DNA of 6,001 nt from CAG-841 sp963656825. GTDB taxonomy: Bacteria; Bacillota; Clostridia; Oscillospirales; CAG-272. A model generated the notes under the pieces. That model was not told the DNA's origin. It saw only the letters and a list, made by a program, of their open reading frames with translations, and did no database searches. The stretch lies in the NCBI GenBank assembly GCA_963656825.1, contig CAVKJG010000065.1, positions 1 to 6,001 on the forward strand, in the 5' to 3' direction. The translations under genes and the position numbers were made by a program. Below are positions 1 through 5,929 of the stretch, one piece after another. Each line of letters starts with the position of its first letter. The stretch's first letter is position 1.

Positions 1-108
1 TTGTCAATACCTTTAAGTAATTTTTTTCGTTTAAGCGACTTCTTTCCCGTTTTTTTTCGGTTCGGGGGGGGGGTATAATGGCGCGCTTTCGCGCGGGAAA
101 ATAAAAAA
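1..108. other. gene-free AT/T-rich leader with a ten-G run
   Basis: No credible coding region or RNA gene is visible here. The stretch holds two T-rich blocks (about 21-30 and 50-57), a run of ten Gs (64-73) directly followed by TATAAT (74-79), and a short GC hairpin (82-86 with 91-95). On the minus strand, positions 7 to 2 read TTGACA, a perfect -35 box. It could serve a leftward gene outside the window, but its -10 box would lie off the edge, so this is only a hint. No convincing -35 box sits upstream of the TATAAT on the plus strand. Confidence 0.5.
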
Positions 109-222
109 CCCTCTCCGTCGCACTTCGTGCGCCACCTCTCCCAGAGTGAGAGGCTTTACGGAGGCGCGTTCCTTTTAAGGCTCTCCCTCAGGGAGAGCTC
201 CCGACGCAGTCGGGTGAGAGGG
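109..222. repeat. compound inverted-repeat intergenic element (MITE/REP-like)
   Basis: The outer ends are inverted copies: CCCTCTC at 109-115 and GAGAGGG at 216-222. Inside are four further stem-loops in a row: 119-123 with 127-131, 135-140 with 148-153, 181-187 with 191-197 (a 7-bp stem, CTCTCCC/GGGAGAG, with a three-base loop), and 200-205 with 209-214. The theme CTCTCCC/GGGAGAG recurs in both orientations. It carries no plausible gene, and the reading frame that starts at 127 runs into tlyA in the wrong frame. From memory, elements of this look, built on CCCTCTCC ends and alternating GGGAGAG blocks, are scattered in many copies between genes of gut Clostridia. The copy number in this genome cannot be seen from one window. 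How it moves and what it does are unknown to me. Confidence 0.7.
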
Positions 223-281
223 ATTTGCAAGTGGTGCGAAGCACCCTTGCAGGCGTCGCCGAGACGGGTGTGGATTTGCAA
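221..281. repeat. direct-repeat-bounded module attached to the intergenic element
   Basis: The ten-base word GGATTTGCAA occurs at 221-230 and again at 272-281 and brackets the module. Between the copies lies a stem-loop of 11 pairs with one bulged T: TGCAAG 226-231 plus GGTGC 233-237 on the left, GCACC 241-245 plus CTTGCA 246-251 on the right, loop GAA. A smaller stem follows (254-257 with 263-266). The module begins exactly where the outer inverted repeat of the preceding element ends, so the two probably form one composite element of about 170 bases. It ends about 30 bases before the tlyA promoter. Confidence 0.6.
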
Positions 282-311
282 AAAAATCTTTTCGTTTTTT
301 ATACATTTTCC

Positions 312-340
312 TTGCATATTTTTTCACGGTATGCTATTAT
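312..340 (+). promoter_or_regulatory. promoter of the tlyA-nadK-argR-recN operon
   Basis: A -35 box TTGCAT (312-317) and a -10 box TATTAT (335-340) are separated by 17 bases. The -10 box is preceded by TGC (332-334), giving the extended -10 form TGnTATTAT. Transcription would start near 347, leaving a leader of about 27 bases before the tlyA start codon. It is the only good promoter seen upstream of the operon, and no terminator or promoter of similar quality is visible between the four genes. I see no operator palindrome beside it. Confidence 0.7.
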
Positions 341-373
341 ATAAATGTAGTAAACCGTTGCAAAGGAGCGCAG

Positions 374-1177
374 ATGAGAGCCGACGTCTTTCTGTTCAAA
401 TGCGGAATAGCGAAAAGTCGCAGTCATGCCGCGGCGCTCATTGCGTCGGGAGTGACGGTAAACGGCGTAAAAATACAAAAGCCGTCCGCCGACATTCCGC
501 CCGAAACCGAAAAAAGCGCGGTGGCGGTGCTTTCGCCGTCGGAATATGTAGGTCGCGGCGGGATAAAGCTCCGGCACGCGCTGAAAATGTTCGGCATAAA
601 CGCGCACGGACTTATTGCCGTTGATCTTGGCGCGTCCACGGGCGGCTTTACGGATTGTCTTCTGAAAAACGGCGCAAAAAAGGTCTATGCTGTGGACATC
701 GGGCACGATCAGCTTGATATGTCGCTACGTGCCGACAGCCGCGTTGTGAATATCGAGGGCAAAAACGCGCGCACGCTCACAAAAAGCGATTTCCCCGACA
801 GAATTGATATAGTCACAAGCGATCTTTCGTTTATTTCTCAGGCGCTTGTGTACGGCGCCGTATCCGATGTGCTTTGCGACGGCGGAAGCTTTATTTCGCT
901 TATAAAGCCGCAGTTTGAAGCCGGCAGGGAAAATATCGGCAAGGGTGGCATCGTCCGCGACCGAAAAATTCATCTTGAAGTTATAAAGCGGCTTTTTTCG
1001 GCGGCAAACGCGTCTGGACTTACGCCCTGCGCCATATCGCCGTCGGCAATAGAGGGCGGCGACGGAAATCGCGAATACGTCGCGCTGTTTGTCAAAAACG
1101 CCTCTCACGGCGAAATATCGGACAAAGCGCTCAAAGACATTATAAATTCTGAAAATTGCGAGGTAATTGCAGAATGA
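374..1177 (+). CDS. tlyA: TlyA family 23S/16S rRNA 2'-O-methyltransferase
   Basis: This 267-residue protein has the two-domain plan of the TlyA family. An S4 RNA-binding domain comes first (about residues 1-60, start MRADVFLFKCGIAKSR). An FtsJ/RrmJ-type SAM-dependent methyltransferase domain follows. The SAM site is DLGASTGGF (84-92). The catalytic K-D-K-E tetrad is readable as K65 in GRGGIKL, D150 in TSDLSF, K178 in LIKPQFE and E234 in GNREY. The spacing matches mycobacterial TlyA shifted by four residues. Characterised relatives methylate ribose in 16S and 23S rRNA and determine capreomycin sensitivity; Clostridia members are less studied, so the exact target is inferred. The start is set by AAAGGAG at 362-368, five bases before ATG. 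The stop overlaps the nadK start (ATGA, 1174-1177), so the two are translationally coupled. Older annotations call such proteins haemolysin A, which is doubtful. Confidence 0.93.
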   Translation: MRADVFLFKCGIAKSRSHAAALIASGVTVNGVKIQKPSADIPPETEKSAVAVLSPSEYVGRGGIKLRHALKMFGINAHGLIAVDLGASTGGFTDCLLKNGAKKVYAVDIGHDQLDMSLRADSRVVNIEGKNARTLTKSDFPDRIDIVTSDLSFISQALVYGAVSDVLCDGGSFISLIKPQFEAGRENIGKGGIVRDRKIHLEVIKRLFSAANASGLTPCAISPSAIEGGDGNREYVALFVKNASHGEISDKALKDIINSENCEVIAE

Positions 1178-2046
1178 AAGACCGACTCAGAGTTGCGGTA
1201 TTCACAAATCCCGACCGCGACCCCGATTATTCATATACAAAAAAGGTCATACGCACACTTCTTGCGTGCGACGCCGACGTTCTGACAGATATGCGTTTCC
1301 GCGGCTGCGTGGGCGAATCGCGCGAGGACGTTAAATTTTACACCTATACCGAAGAAATGCTTAAAAATTCCGATGTTGTCGTTATTCTCGGCGGCGACGG
1401 CTCGATACTCGACATATGCGACAGAGCCGCGGCGCACGATCTGCCCATATTCGGAATAAATCTCGGACATCTCGGGTATCTCACGGCAATAGAAAAGGAC
1501 GAAATCCGCCGGCTCGCCGATCTTGCCGACGGAAATTATACCATCGACAAAAGAATGATGCTTGATGTAAAAATCACCGACAACGGAATATCGCACGAGC
1601 TTCACGCCCTGAACGAGGTCGTCATAACAAGTGCGGTCCGCGCAAAAATAGCGGACTTTTCCGTGAAGTGCGACGGAAACAAAGCGATCCCAATAAGAGC
1701 GGACGGAATAATCGTCGCAACGCCGACGGGCTCCACCGCCTATTCCCTTTCGGCAGGAGGTCCGGTTATCGACACCCGAACCGAGCTTTTCTGTATAACG
1801 CCCGTTTCGCCTCATTCGCTTTCGTCAAGGCCGATAGTCGTATCGGCGGACTCCGTTATAACCGTATCGGGAAAAACGCTCGCCGCTCAGACCGATATTT
1901 ACATCGCCGCGGACGGAAGAAAAGGACTTTCCGTTTCCGAACGTTCCTTTATAGAAATAAAGCGCTCGCCCATGAAAACAAAGCTGATACGAATAGGCTG
2001 CGAAGGCTTTTTCGATATACTTACAAAGAAAATGTACGGCATTTAA
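1174..2046 (+). CDS. nadK: NAD kinase (ATP- or polyphosphate-NAD kinase)
   Basis: This enzyme phosphorylates NAD at the 2' position of the adenosine ribose to make NADP in the cytosol. The 290-residue product is of normal length. Signatures in order: GGDGS at 73-77, the phosphate-donor and catalytic loop; INLGHLGYL at 95-103; NE at 147-148, which contacts the NAD nicotinamide riboside in the family; the glycine-rich TPTGSTAYSLSAGG at 183-196; and a C-terminal DG at 247-248. I chose ATG 1174, not the upstream TTG at 1156. It gives the usual N-terminus MKDRLRVAVFTNP, GAGG at 1160-1163 lies ten bases ahead, and it makes the ATGA overlap with tlyA. Bacillus subtilis lacks a nadK between tlyA and argR, whereas the order seen here is common in Clostridia. 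No missing key residue is seen. Confidence 0.95.
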   Translation: MKDRLRVAVFTNPDRDPDYSYTKKVIRTLLACDADVLTDMRFRGCVGESREDVKFYTYTEEMLKNSDVVVILGGDGSILDICDRAAAHDLPIFGINLGHLGYLTAIEKDEIRRLADLADGNYTIDKRMMLDVKITDNGISHELHALNEVVITSAVRAKIADFSVKCDGNKAIPIRADGIIVATPTGSTAYSLSAGGPVIDTRTELFCITPVSPHSLSSRPIVVSADSVITVSGKTLAAQTDIYIAADGRKGLSVSERSFIEIKRSPMKTKLIRIGCEGFFDILTKKMYGI

Positions 2047-2072
2047 GCCGGAAAAGAAAGGATAAAAATCTG

Positions 2073-2528
2073 ATGAAAAGCATGCGACACGCGGCAATTC
2101 TACGCATAATCTCCGAGCGGGAAATAGAAACGCAGGACGACCTTATAGCAAAGCTTAAGGAAAACGGCTTTGACGTTACCCAAGCCACCGTATCACGCGA
2201 TATAAAGCAGCTCGGACTTGTAAAAACCGCGGGCGACGAAGGAAAATACCGTTACTCCGCGCCGCACCCGTCGTCCTCCGGCTCGGATTCAAAATTCAAG
2301 AACATATTATCGGAAGCCATAATCTCCTCCGAAAGCGCGGAGAATATGGTCGTTGTAAAAACCTATTCGGGCATGGCAAACGCCGCCGCCGCTTCGATAG
2401 ACGCTCTCGCGTCGGACAGGATTCTCGGAAGCATCGCGGGCGACGATACGATTCTTATAGTCACCAAAAACGACGAAGCCGCCGAAGAATTCTCGAAAAT
2501 ACTGAAGGACGCTGTAAAACTGGCGTAA
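2073..2528 (+). CDS. argR: arginine repressor ArgR/AhrC
   Basis: A 151-residue transcription factor with the usual ArgR length and layout. The N-terminal winged helix-turn-helix spans about residues 1-65, with recognition region TQATVSRDIKQLGLVK at 36-51. A serine-rich hinge follows (67-73). The C-terminal arginine-binding and hexamerisation domain spans about 78-151 and includes GMANAAAASID-type helix residues near 100-110 and the GDDT motif at 123-126, whose aspartates bind arginine in the family. In Firmicutes it represses arginine synthesis and activates catabolism when arginine is bound. AGAAAGGAT (2055-2063) precedes ATG 2073 by nine bases; an in-frame ATG three codons later (2082) is less well spaced. 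It starts 26 bases after nadK stops and sits before recN, the standard Firmicutes position. No ARG-box-like operator was recognised in the window, so autoregulation is not supported here. Confidence 0.95.
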   Translation: MKSMRHAAILRIISEREIETQDDLIAKLKENGFDVTQATVSRDIKQLGLVKTAGDEGKYRYSAPHPSSSGSDSKFKNILSEAIISSESAENMVVVKTYSGMANAAAASIDALASDRILGSIAGDDTILIVTKNDEAAEEFSKILKDAVKLA

Positions 2529-2551
2529 AAACGCAAAGGAGGAGATATGTT

Positions 2552-4239
2552 ATGCTCAAAGAGCTGTATATCAGAAATGTAGCCATAATAAAAGAACAGC
2601 ATCTCTCCTTCGACAAGGGCTTTACCGTTCTCACAGGCGAAACAGGCGCGGGAAAATCAATAATCATCGAATCCGTAGGACTTATCTGCGGGGCAAGAGC
2701 GTCAAAGGAAAGCATCCGTTCCGGCGAAGACAAAGCAAGCATAACGGCGCTGTTTTCGGAAATACCCGCTCACACGGCAAAGGCGCTTTCGGAGCTCGGC
2801 TTTGAATGTGAAAACGGAGAGCTTTCCCTTTCGCGCGACATCTCCGAGGGCGGAGGCACGGCAAGAATAGGCGGAAAGCCAGTTTCCGTTTCGCAGCTAC
2901 GCGAAGCGGCAATGCTTCTTGTGAACATTCACGGTCAGCATGCAAGTCAGGCGCTTTTGTGCGAAGAAAACCATCTCGGCTATCTTGACGCCTTTTCCGA
3001 TGTTGAAAAAGAGCTTTCGGAATATTCGGCGCTTTACAAAAAAGCGACGGAGCTTAAATCCCGACTTGTTTTACTCACGCGTGACGAACGCGAAAAACAG
3101 CGCCGCATCGAAATGCTGAAATTCCAGATAGACGAAATAAAATCCGCCGCCGTCAAAAACGGCGAGGAGGAAGAGCTGGAAGCGCTGAAGGTAAAAATCA
3201 GAAACGCGGAAAAAATAAGCAAGTATTCAAAGCTGATAGTAAAAGCGCTTTACCGCAGCGAGAAAACAATTCCCGCGGCGGACCTTGCGTCAAAGGCGGC
3301 GGAGGCTATCGGTCAGCTTTCGGATATAATTCCGAAGGCGCAGGAATATATAGACTATCTGACGGATTTTTCGTATCGCTGCGAGGACATAGCCGAAACC
3401 GTCCGCAAGGAGTGCGACACGGGAGTAAAAAATCCCGAAGAGGCGCTCGACAAAATCGAACAAAGACTCGATACCCTGCGTCATCTCAAACGCAAATACG
3501 GCGCGACGACCGAAGAAATAATAAATTTCCGAGCCGACGCCGAAAAAGAGCTTGCAGAGATAGAATCCTCCGACGAGGTCGCGGAGGAAATAAAGGACGA
3601 GCTTACAAAGATCAGGCGCAAAATGGCGTCGTTTGCGNNNNNNNNNNGTCGGCGATAACGGAAAAACGTAAAGCCGCCGCAAAGTGCCTGAACGAAAAAA
3701 TGGTATCCGAGCTTGCATATCTTGAAATGGCAAAGGTCCGCTTCGACGCGGAAATCACGCAATCGGACGTATATCTTCCCACCGGCGCGGACAACGTGCG
3801 CTTTCTCATTTCCGCAAATGCGGGCGAACCACTTGCTCCCCTTTCAAAAATAGCATCGGGCGGTGAGCTTTCAAGAACGATGCTCGCGCTCAAATGCGCC
3901 CTTGCCGACAAGGAAATGACTCCGACTCTCATATTCGACGAGGTTGACACGGGAATATCGGGAAAAACATCGTACAAAATAGGCAAAAAGCTCTGCGACT
4001 GCGCAAAGACCGCGCAGGTCATCTGCGTGACTCACTCTCCGCAGATAGCTTCGCAAGCCGATATGCATATAAAAATCGCAAAGCGCGAGGAGGACGGCAG
4101 AACCGTCACATCGGCAACCGTCCTTGACAGAGAAGGCAGAATATACGAGCTTGCAAGAATTATCGGCGCGGAAAAAATAACCGAAAAAACTCTTGTTGCC
4201 GCCGCCGAAATGCTTGACGCCGCAAAAAATAAGGCTTGA
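2552..4239 (+). CDS. recN: DNA repair protein RecN (contains an assembly gap)
   Basis: RecN is an SMC-like ATPase that acts early at double-strand breaks in recombination repair. The first 362 residues (to 3637) show the N-terminal head with Walker A GETGAGKS (29-36), the Q-loop region NIHGQH (125-130), and two long helical stretches (about 148-235 and 295-360) with the family word LKRKYG (312-317). After the gap, 196 residues carry the signature SGGELSR (3856-3876), Walker B LIFDEVDTG (from 3928) and the switch THSPQIA (about 4029-4049). The sum of about 558 plus a few missing residues fits the family's 550-580. Ten Ns at 3638-3647 put the halves in different frames. The true gap must be 2 modulo 3, so the Ns are a placeholder and the gene is probably intact. 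AAAGGAGG at 2535-2542 gives a strong start at ATG 2552. The stop codon lies within the tyrS -35 box. Confidence 0.93.
3638..3647. other. assembly gap of ten Ns inside recN
   Basis: Codons read in one frame up to GCG at 3635-3637 (…MASFA) and resume in another from TCG at 3649 (SAITEKRK…). The base G at 3648 must be the last base of a codon, so the missing stretch plus this G is a multiple of three and the true gap is 2 modulo 3, for example 8 or 11 bases. Family alignment from memory suggests only a few residues are missing at this spot in the second coiled-coil arm. The figure ten is therefore a conventional filler and not a measured length. Confidence 0.9.
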
Positions 4240-4264
4240 CAATCGGCAAAGCGGGTGATATAAT
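4236..4264 (+). promoter_or_regulatory. consensus promoter of the T-box/tyrS unit
   Basis: TTGACA (4236-4241) and TATAAT (4259-4264) are both perfect sigma-A boxes separated by 17 bases, with TGA at 4256-4258 giving an extended -10 as well. The recN stop codon TGA (4237-4239) is inside the -35 box, so there is no spacer between the operon and the next unit. Transcription should start near 4271, right at the base of the T-box leader. A strong promoter is usual for T-box genes, where control is by termination. No terminator is seen after recN, so readthrough from the operon would also pass through the T-box. Confidence 0.88.
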
Positions 4265-4482
4265 ACAGTCAAATCGGCGATGACGAAGAAAAGTAAGGCT
4301 TGATTTACCGTACAGAGAGCTGCCGCACGGTGCAAGGCAGTCGGAAACATGTCCAGAAAATACACTTCCGAGCCGCACACCGAAAGGCTTTTGCCGTGTA
4401 GGCTGTGTCGGGTGCGCCCGTTAAAGCGCAAGGGTTTTTTACGAAACCCGCAAAGGTCTGTTCCGTGAGGAGCGGGCGAATT

Positions 4483-4510
4483 GAGGTGGTAACACGGAAC
4501 TTCCGTCCTC
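4483..4510 (+). promoter_or_regulatory. T-box antiterminator
   Basis: Helix A1 is GAGG (4483-4486) with CCTC (4507-4510). The seven-base bulge TGGTAAC (4487-4493) carries the tRNA-binding TGGT. Helix A2 is ACGG (4494-4497) with CCGT (4503-4506). This is the classic antiterminator fold. Its 3' strand (4503-4510) overlaps the 5' strand of the terminator (4504-4513), so the two folds exclude each other. Binding of the free ACCA end of uncharged tRNA-Tyr should stabilise this form and allow tyrS transcription. Confidence 0.9.
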
Positions 4511-4534
4511 TGCAGACGCAGGGGACGTTTTTTT
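4504..4534 (+). terminator. T-box intrinsic terminator (attenuator)
   Basis: CGTCCTCTGC (4504-4513) pairs with GCAGGGGACG (4518-4527) around the loop AGAC. That makes ten pairs including one G-U, followed by seven Ts (4528-4534). It forms when tRNA-Tyr is charged and stops transcription 33 bases before the tyrS start codon. Confidence 0.93.
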
Positions 4535-4567
4535 GTCCCCGAATAAACAAAAAAGGAGAAAAGAAAA

Positions 4568-5791
4568 ATGCAGATCTACGAAGAATTACAGGCGCGCGGA
4601 CTTATCGCGCAGGTCACGGACGAGCCCGAAATACGCGACCTTATCAATCGCGGCGGAGCAAAGTTTTATATAGGCTTCGACTGCACGGCAGACAGCCTTA
4701 CCGCAGGACATTTTATGGCGCTCACAATGATGAAGCGTCTTCAGATGGCAGGCAACCAGCCCGTTGCGCTCATAGGCGGCGGCACGACAATGATAGGCGA
4801 CCCCTCCGGCAGAACCGACATGAGAAAAATGCTGACAAGAGAAGACATCAATCACAATGCGGAATGTTTCCGTCGTCAGATGGAGAAATTCATCGACTTC
4901 GGCGAAGGCAAGGCTATAATGGTAAACAACGCCGATTGGCTTCTCAATCTCAATTACGTTGACGTTCTCCGCGAGGTCGGAGCGTGCTTTTCGGTAAACA
5001 ATATGCTCCGCGCGGAATGCTACAAGCAGAGAATGGAAAAAGGACTTTCATTCTTTGAATTCAACTATATGATAATGCAGTCATACGACTTCTACTATCT
5101 GTTTCAGCATTACGGCTGCAACATGCAGTTCGGCGGCGACGACCAGTGGTCGAATATGCTCGGCGGCACAGAGCTTATCCGCAAAAAGCTCGGCAAGGAC
5201 GCATACGCAATGACAATCACGTTGCTCACAGACTCTCAGGGACACAAAATGGGCAAGACCGCAGGCAACGCAGTATGGCTCGACCCGAACAAAACCTCTC
5301 CGTTCGATTTTTATCAGTATTGGAGAAACGTAGACGACGCCGACGTTATGAAGTGCATCAAAATGCTCACGTTCATTCCGATTGAAGAAATTGCCGAAAT
5401 GGAAAAATGGGACGACAGTCGCATAAACGAAAAGAAGGAGATTCTCGCATACGAGCTTACTTCTCTTGTCCACGGCAAGGACGAGGCGGACAAGGCTCAG
5501 GCTTCGGCGCGCGCGCTCTTTTCCGGCGCAGGCGATATCGAGCATATGCCCACGACAACCCTTTCCGACAAAGACTTCACAAACGGCGCGATCGGAATTT
5601 TAGACCTTCTTCTCAAGGGCAAAATGGCTCCTTCGAGAAGCGAAGCAAAGCGTCTTGTAATGCAGGGCGGCGTTCTTATCGGCGACGAAAAGGTTGATAA
5701 TTTCTCCCTTACCGTAGCCAAGGACAAATTCTCCGGCGACGGCGTTATCGTCAAAAAGGGCAAGAAAATTTTCCATCGTTTCACGGTGTAA
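4568..5791 (+). CDS. tyrS: tyrosyl-tRNA synthetase
   Basis: This class I synthetase attaches tyrosine to tRNA-Tyr through tyrosyl-adenylate. The 407 residues match the bacterial TyrRS type with a Rossmann catalytic domain (about 30-225), an anticodon-binding helical domain (about 245-325) and a C-terminal S4 domain (about 343-407, with PSRSEAKRLVMQGGVLIG). Readable sites are Y34 in FYIGFD, T40, the HIGH region as TAGH (45-48), GDPSG (77-81), QSYDF (171-175) for tyrosine binding, GGDDQW (189-194), and the KMSKS loop as KMGKT (227-231). The first His of HIGH is Thr here, while H48 is kept. I recall this form from other Clostridia, and the flanking sequence is otherwise canonical, so the enzyme is presumably active. 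AAAAGGAG (4551-4558) lies nine bases before ATG 4568. Control is by the tyrosine T-box upstream. It is transcribed alone and ends at a strong terminator. Confidence 0.96.
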   Translation: MQIYEELQARGLIAQVTDEPEIRDLINRGGAKFYIGFDCTADSLTAGHFMALTMMKRLQMAGNQPVALIGGGTTMIGDPSGRTDMRKMLTREDINHNAECFRRQMEKFIDFGEGKAIMVNNADWLLNLNYVDVLREVGACFSVNNMLRAECYKQRMEKGLSFFEFNYMIMQSYDFYYLFQHYGCNMQFGGDDQWSNMLGGTELIRKKLGKDAYAMTITLLTDSQGHKMGKTAGNAVWLDPNKTSPFDFYQYWRNVDDADVMKCIKMLTFIPIEEIAEMEKWDDSRINEKKEILAYELTSLVHGKDEADKAQASARALFSGAGDIEHMPTTTLSDKDFTNGAIGILDLLLKGKMAPSRSEAKRLVMQGGVLIGDEKVDNFSLTVAKDKFSGDGVIVKKGKKIFHRFTV

Positions 5792-5799
5792 AAGCAATG

Positions 5800-5826
5800 A
5801 AAAAGCACCCCGAAGGGTGCTTTTTT
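5800..5826 (+). terminator. strong, near-symmetrical terminator after tyrS
   Basis: AAAAAGCACCC (5800-5810) pairs with GGGTGCTTTTT (5815-5825) around the CGAA loop, followed by a T run to 5826. It begins eight bases after the tyrS stop codon. Because A and T runs flank the stem, it can also act in the leftward direction and would shield tyrS from transcripts coming from the right edge. The T run continues into a 16-base palindrome, TTTTTTGCGCAAAAAA (5821-5836). Confidence 0.93.
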
Positions 5827-5839
5827 GCGCAAAAAAGTG

Positions 5840-5868
5840 TTGACAAATCGCGCGGCATGGTGTATAAT
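5840..5868 (+). promoter_or_regulatory. consensus promoter of a small antisense RNA
   Basis: TTGACA (5840-5845) and TATAAT (5863-5868) are perfect sigma-A boxes with a 17-base spacer, starting just 13 bases after the tyrS terminator. No start codon with a ribosome binding site and an open frame follows. What follows is two hairpins and a T run about 100 bases on. A strong, apparently constitutive promoter for a short non-coding RNA fits the antitoxin of a type I toxin-antitoxin pair. Confidence 0.85.
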
Positions 5869-5881
5869 ACAAATGAAAAGA

Positions 5882-5907
5882 GAAGCTGTCCGGCAACGGT
5901 TGGCTTC
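5882..5907 (-). terminator. hairpin that may end the leftward toxin mRNA
   Basis: Read on the minus strand, the stem GAAGC/GCTTC with its inner CGG/CCG helix is followed by TCTTTTCATTT (5881 down to 5871), a moderately U-rich tail. The hairpin nearer the leftward stop codon (5930-5958) has a much weaker U tract in this direction, so this one is the better candidate for the true 3' end of the leftward mRNA. The T tract is not perfect, so termination may be partial. Confidence 0.45.
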
Positions 5908-5929
5908 CCAAAATAAACGCAGTTAAAGT

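Larger units (their letters stand above)
4271..4534 (+). promoter_or_regulatory. tyrosine-specific T-box riboswitch leader
   Basis: This leader senses uncharged tRNA-Tyr. At the base of Stem I, CGGC (4275-4278) pairs with GCCG (4372-4375) and GAAG (4285-4288) with CTTC (4365-4368). Between them GATGAC faces CGA, an internal loop of the kink-turn kind. The distal part shows AGAGAG (4314-4319), a CTGCC/GGCAG stem (4320-4324 with 4336-4340) and the conserved GGTGCAA (4329-4335). The specifier is TAC (4361-4363), a tyrosine codon followed by A as usual. Further stems follow: GCAC-CCGA (4375-4383, A4379 bulged) with TCGGGTGC (4408-4415), and GGGTTT with AAACCC (4432-4437 and 4444-4449). The T-box itself is GAGGTGGTAAC (4483-4493). 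Its TGGT pairs with the ACCA end expected for tRNA-Tyr. Specifier, discriminator and downstream tyrS all agree. The transcript start is inferred from the promoter. Confidence 0.93.

Noticed and set aside
74..79. TATAAT as a promoter for tlyA or the repeat
   Set aside because: No -35 box and no TG extension; the spacer would be a G run. The promoter at 312-340 explains tlyA.
109..281. CRISPR array or tRNA-like structure in the repeat region
   Set aside because: There are no regularly spaced identical repeats and no cloverleaf. The pattern is nested inverted repeats.
127..624. 165-codon open frame on the + strand across the repeat and the start of tlyA
   Set aside because: It begins inside hairpin repeats, has no ribosome binding site, is rich in Arg and Ser as expected from a shifted frame, and overlaps the well-supported tlyA.
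1668..2072. N-terminal extension of argR in frame upstream of ATG 2073
   Set aside because: The extra residues are an Arg-rich shadow of nadK. A good ribosome binding site and the canonical ArgR N-terminus place the start at 2073.
2529..2551. Second ATG at 2547 as the recN start
   Set aside because: It is out of frame with RecN and too close to the AAAGGAGG site; ATG 2552 is in frame with ideal spacing.
3412..3647. Possible separate gene starting at 3412 in the frame of the recN C-terminus
   Set aside because: Upstream of the N gap this frame is a basic, low-quality shadow of recN. Only the part after 3648 is real RecN, and it joins the upstream frame once the gap is sized correctly.
3871..4431. 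186-codon minus-strand frame over recN end and T-box leader
   Set aside because: It lies antisense to conserved RecN motifs and the riboswitch, has no ribosome binding site, and shows no recognisable domain.
4405..4962. 185-codon + strand frame through the T-box and start of tyrS
   Set aside because: It starts inside the structured leader, runs through the terminator, and becomes an Arg-rich shadow of tyrS.
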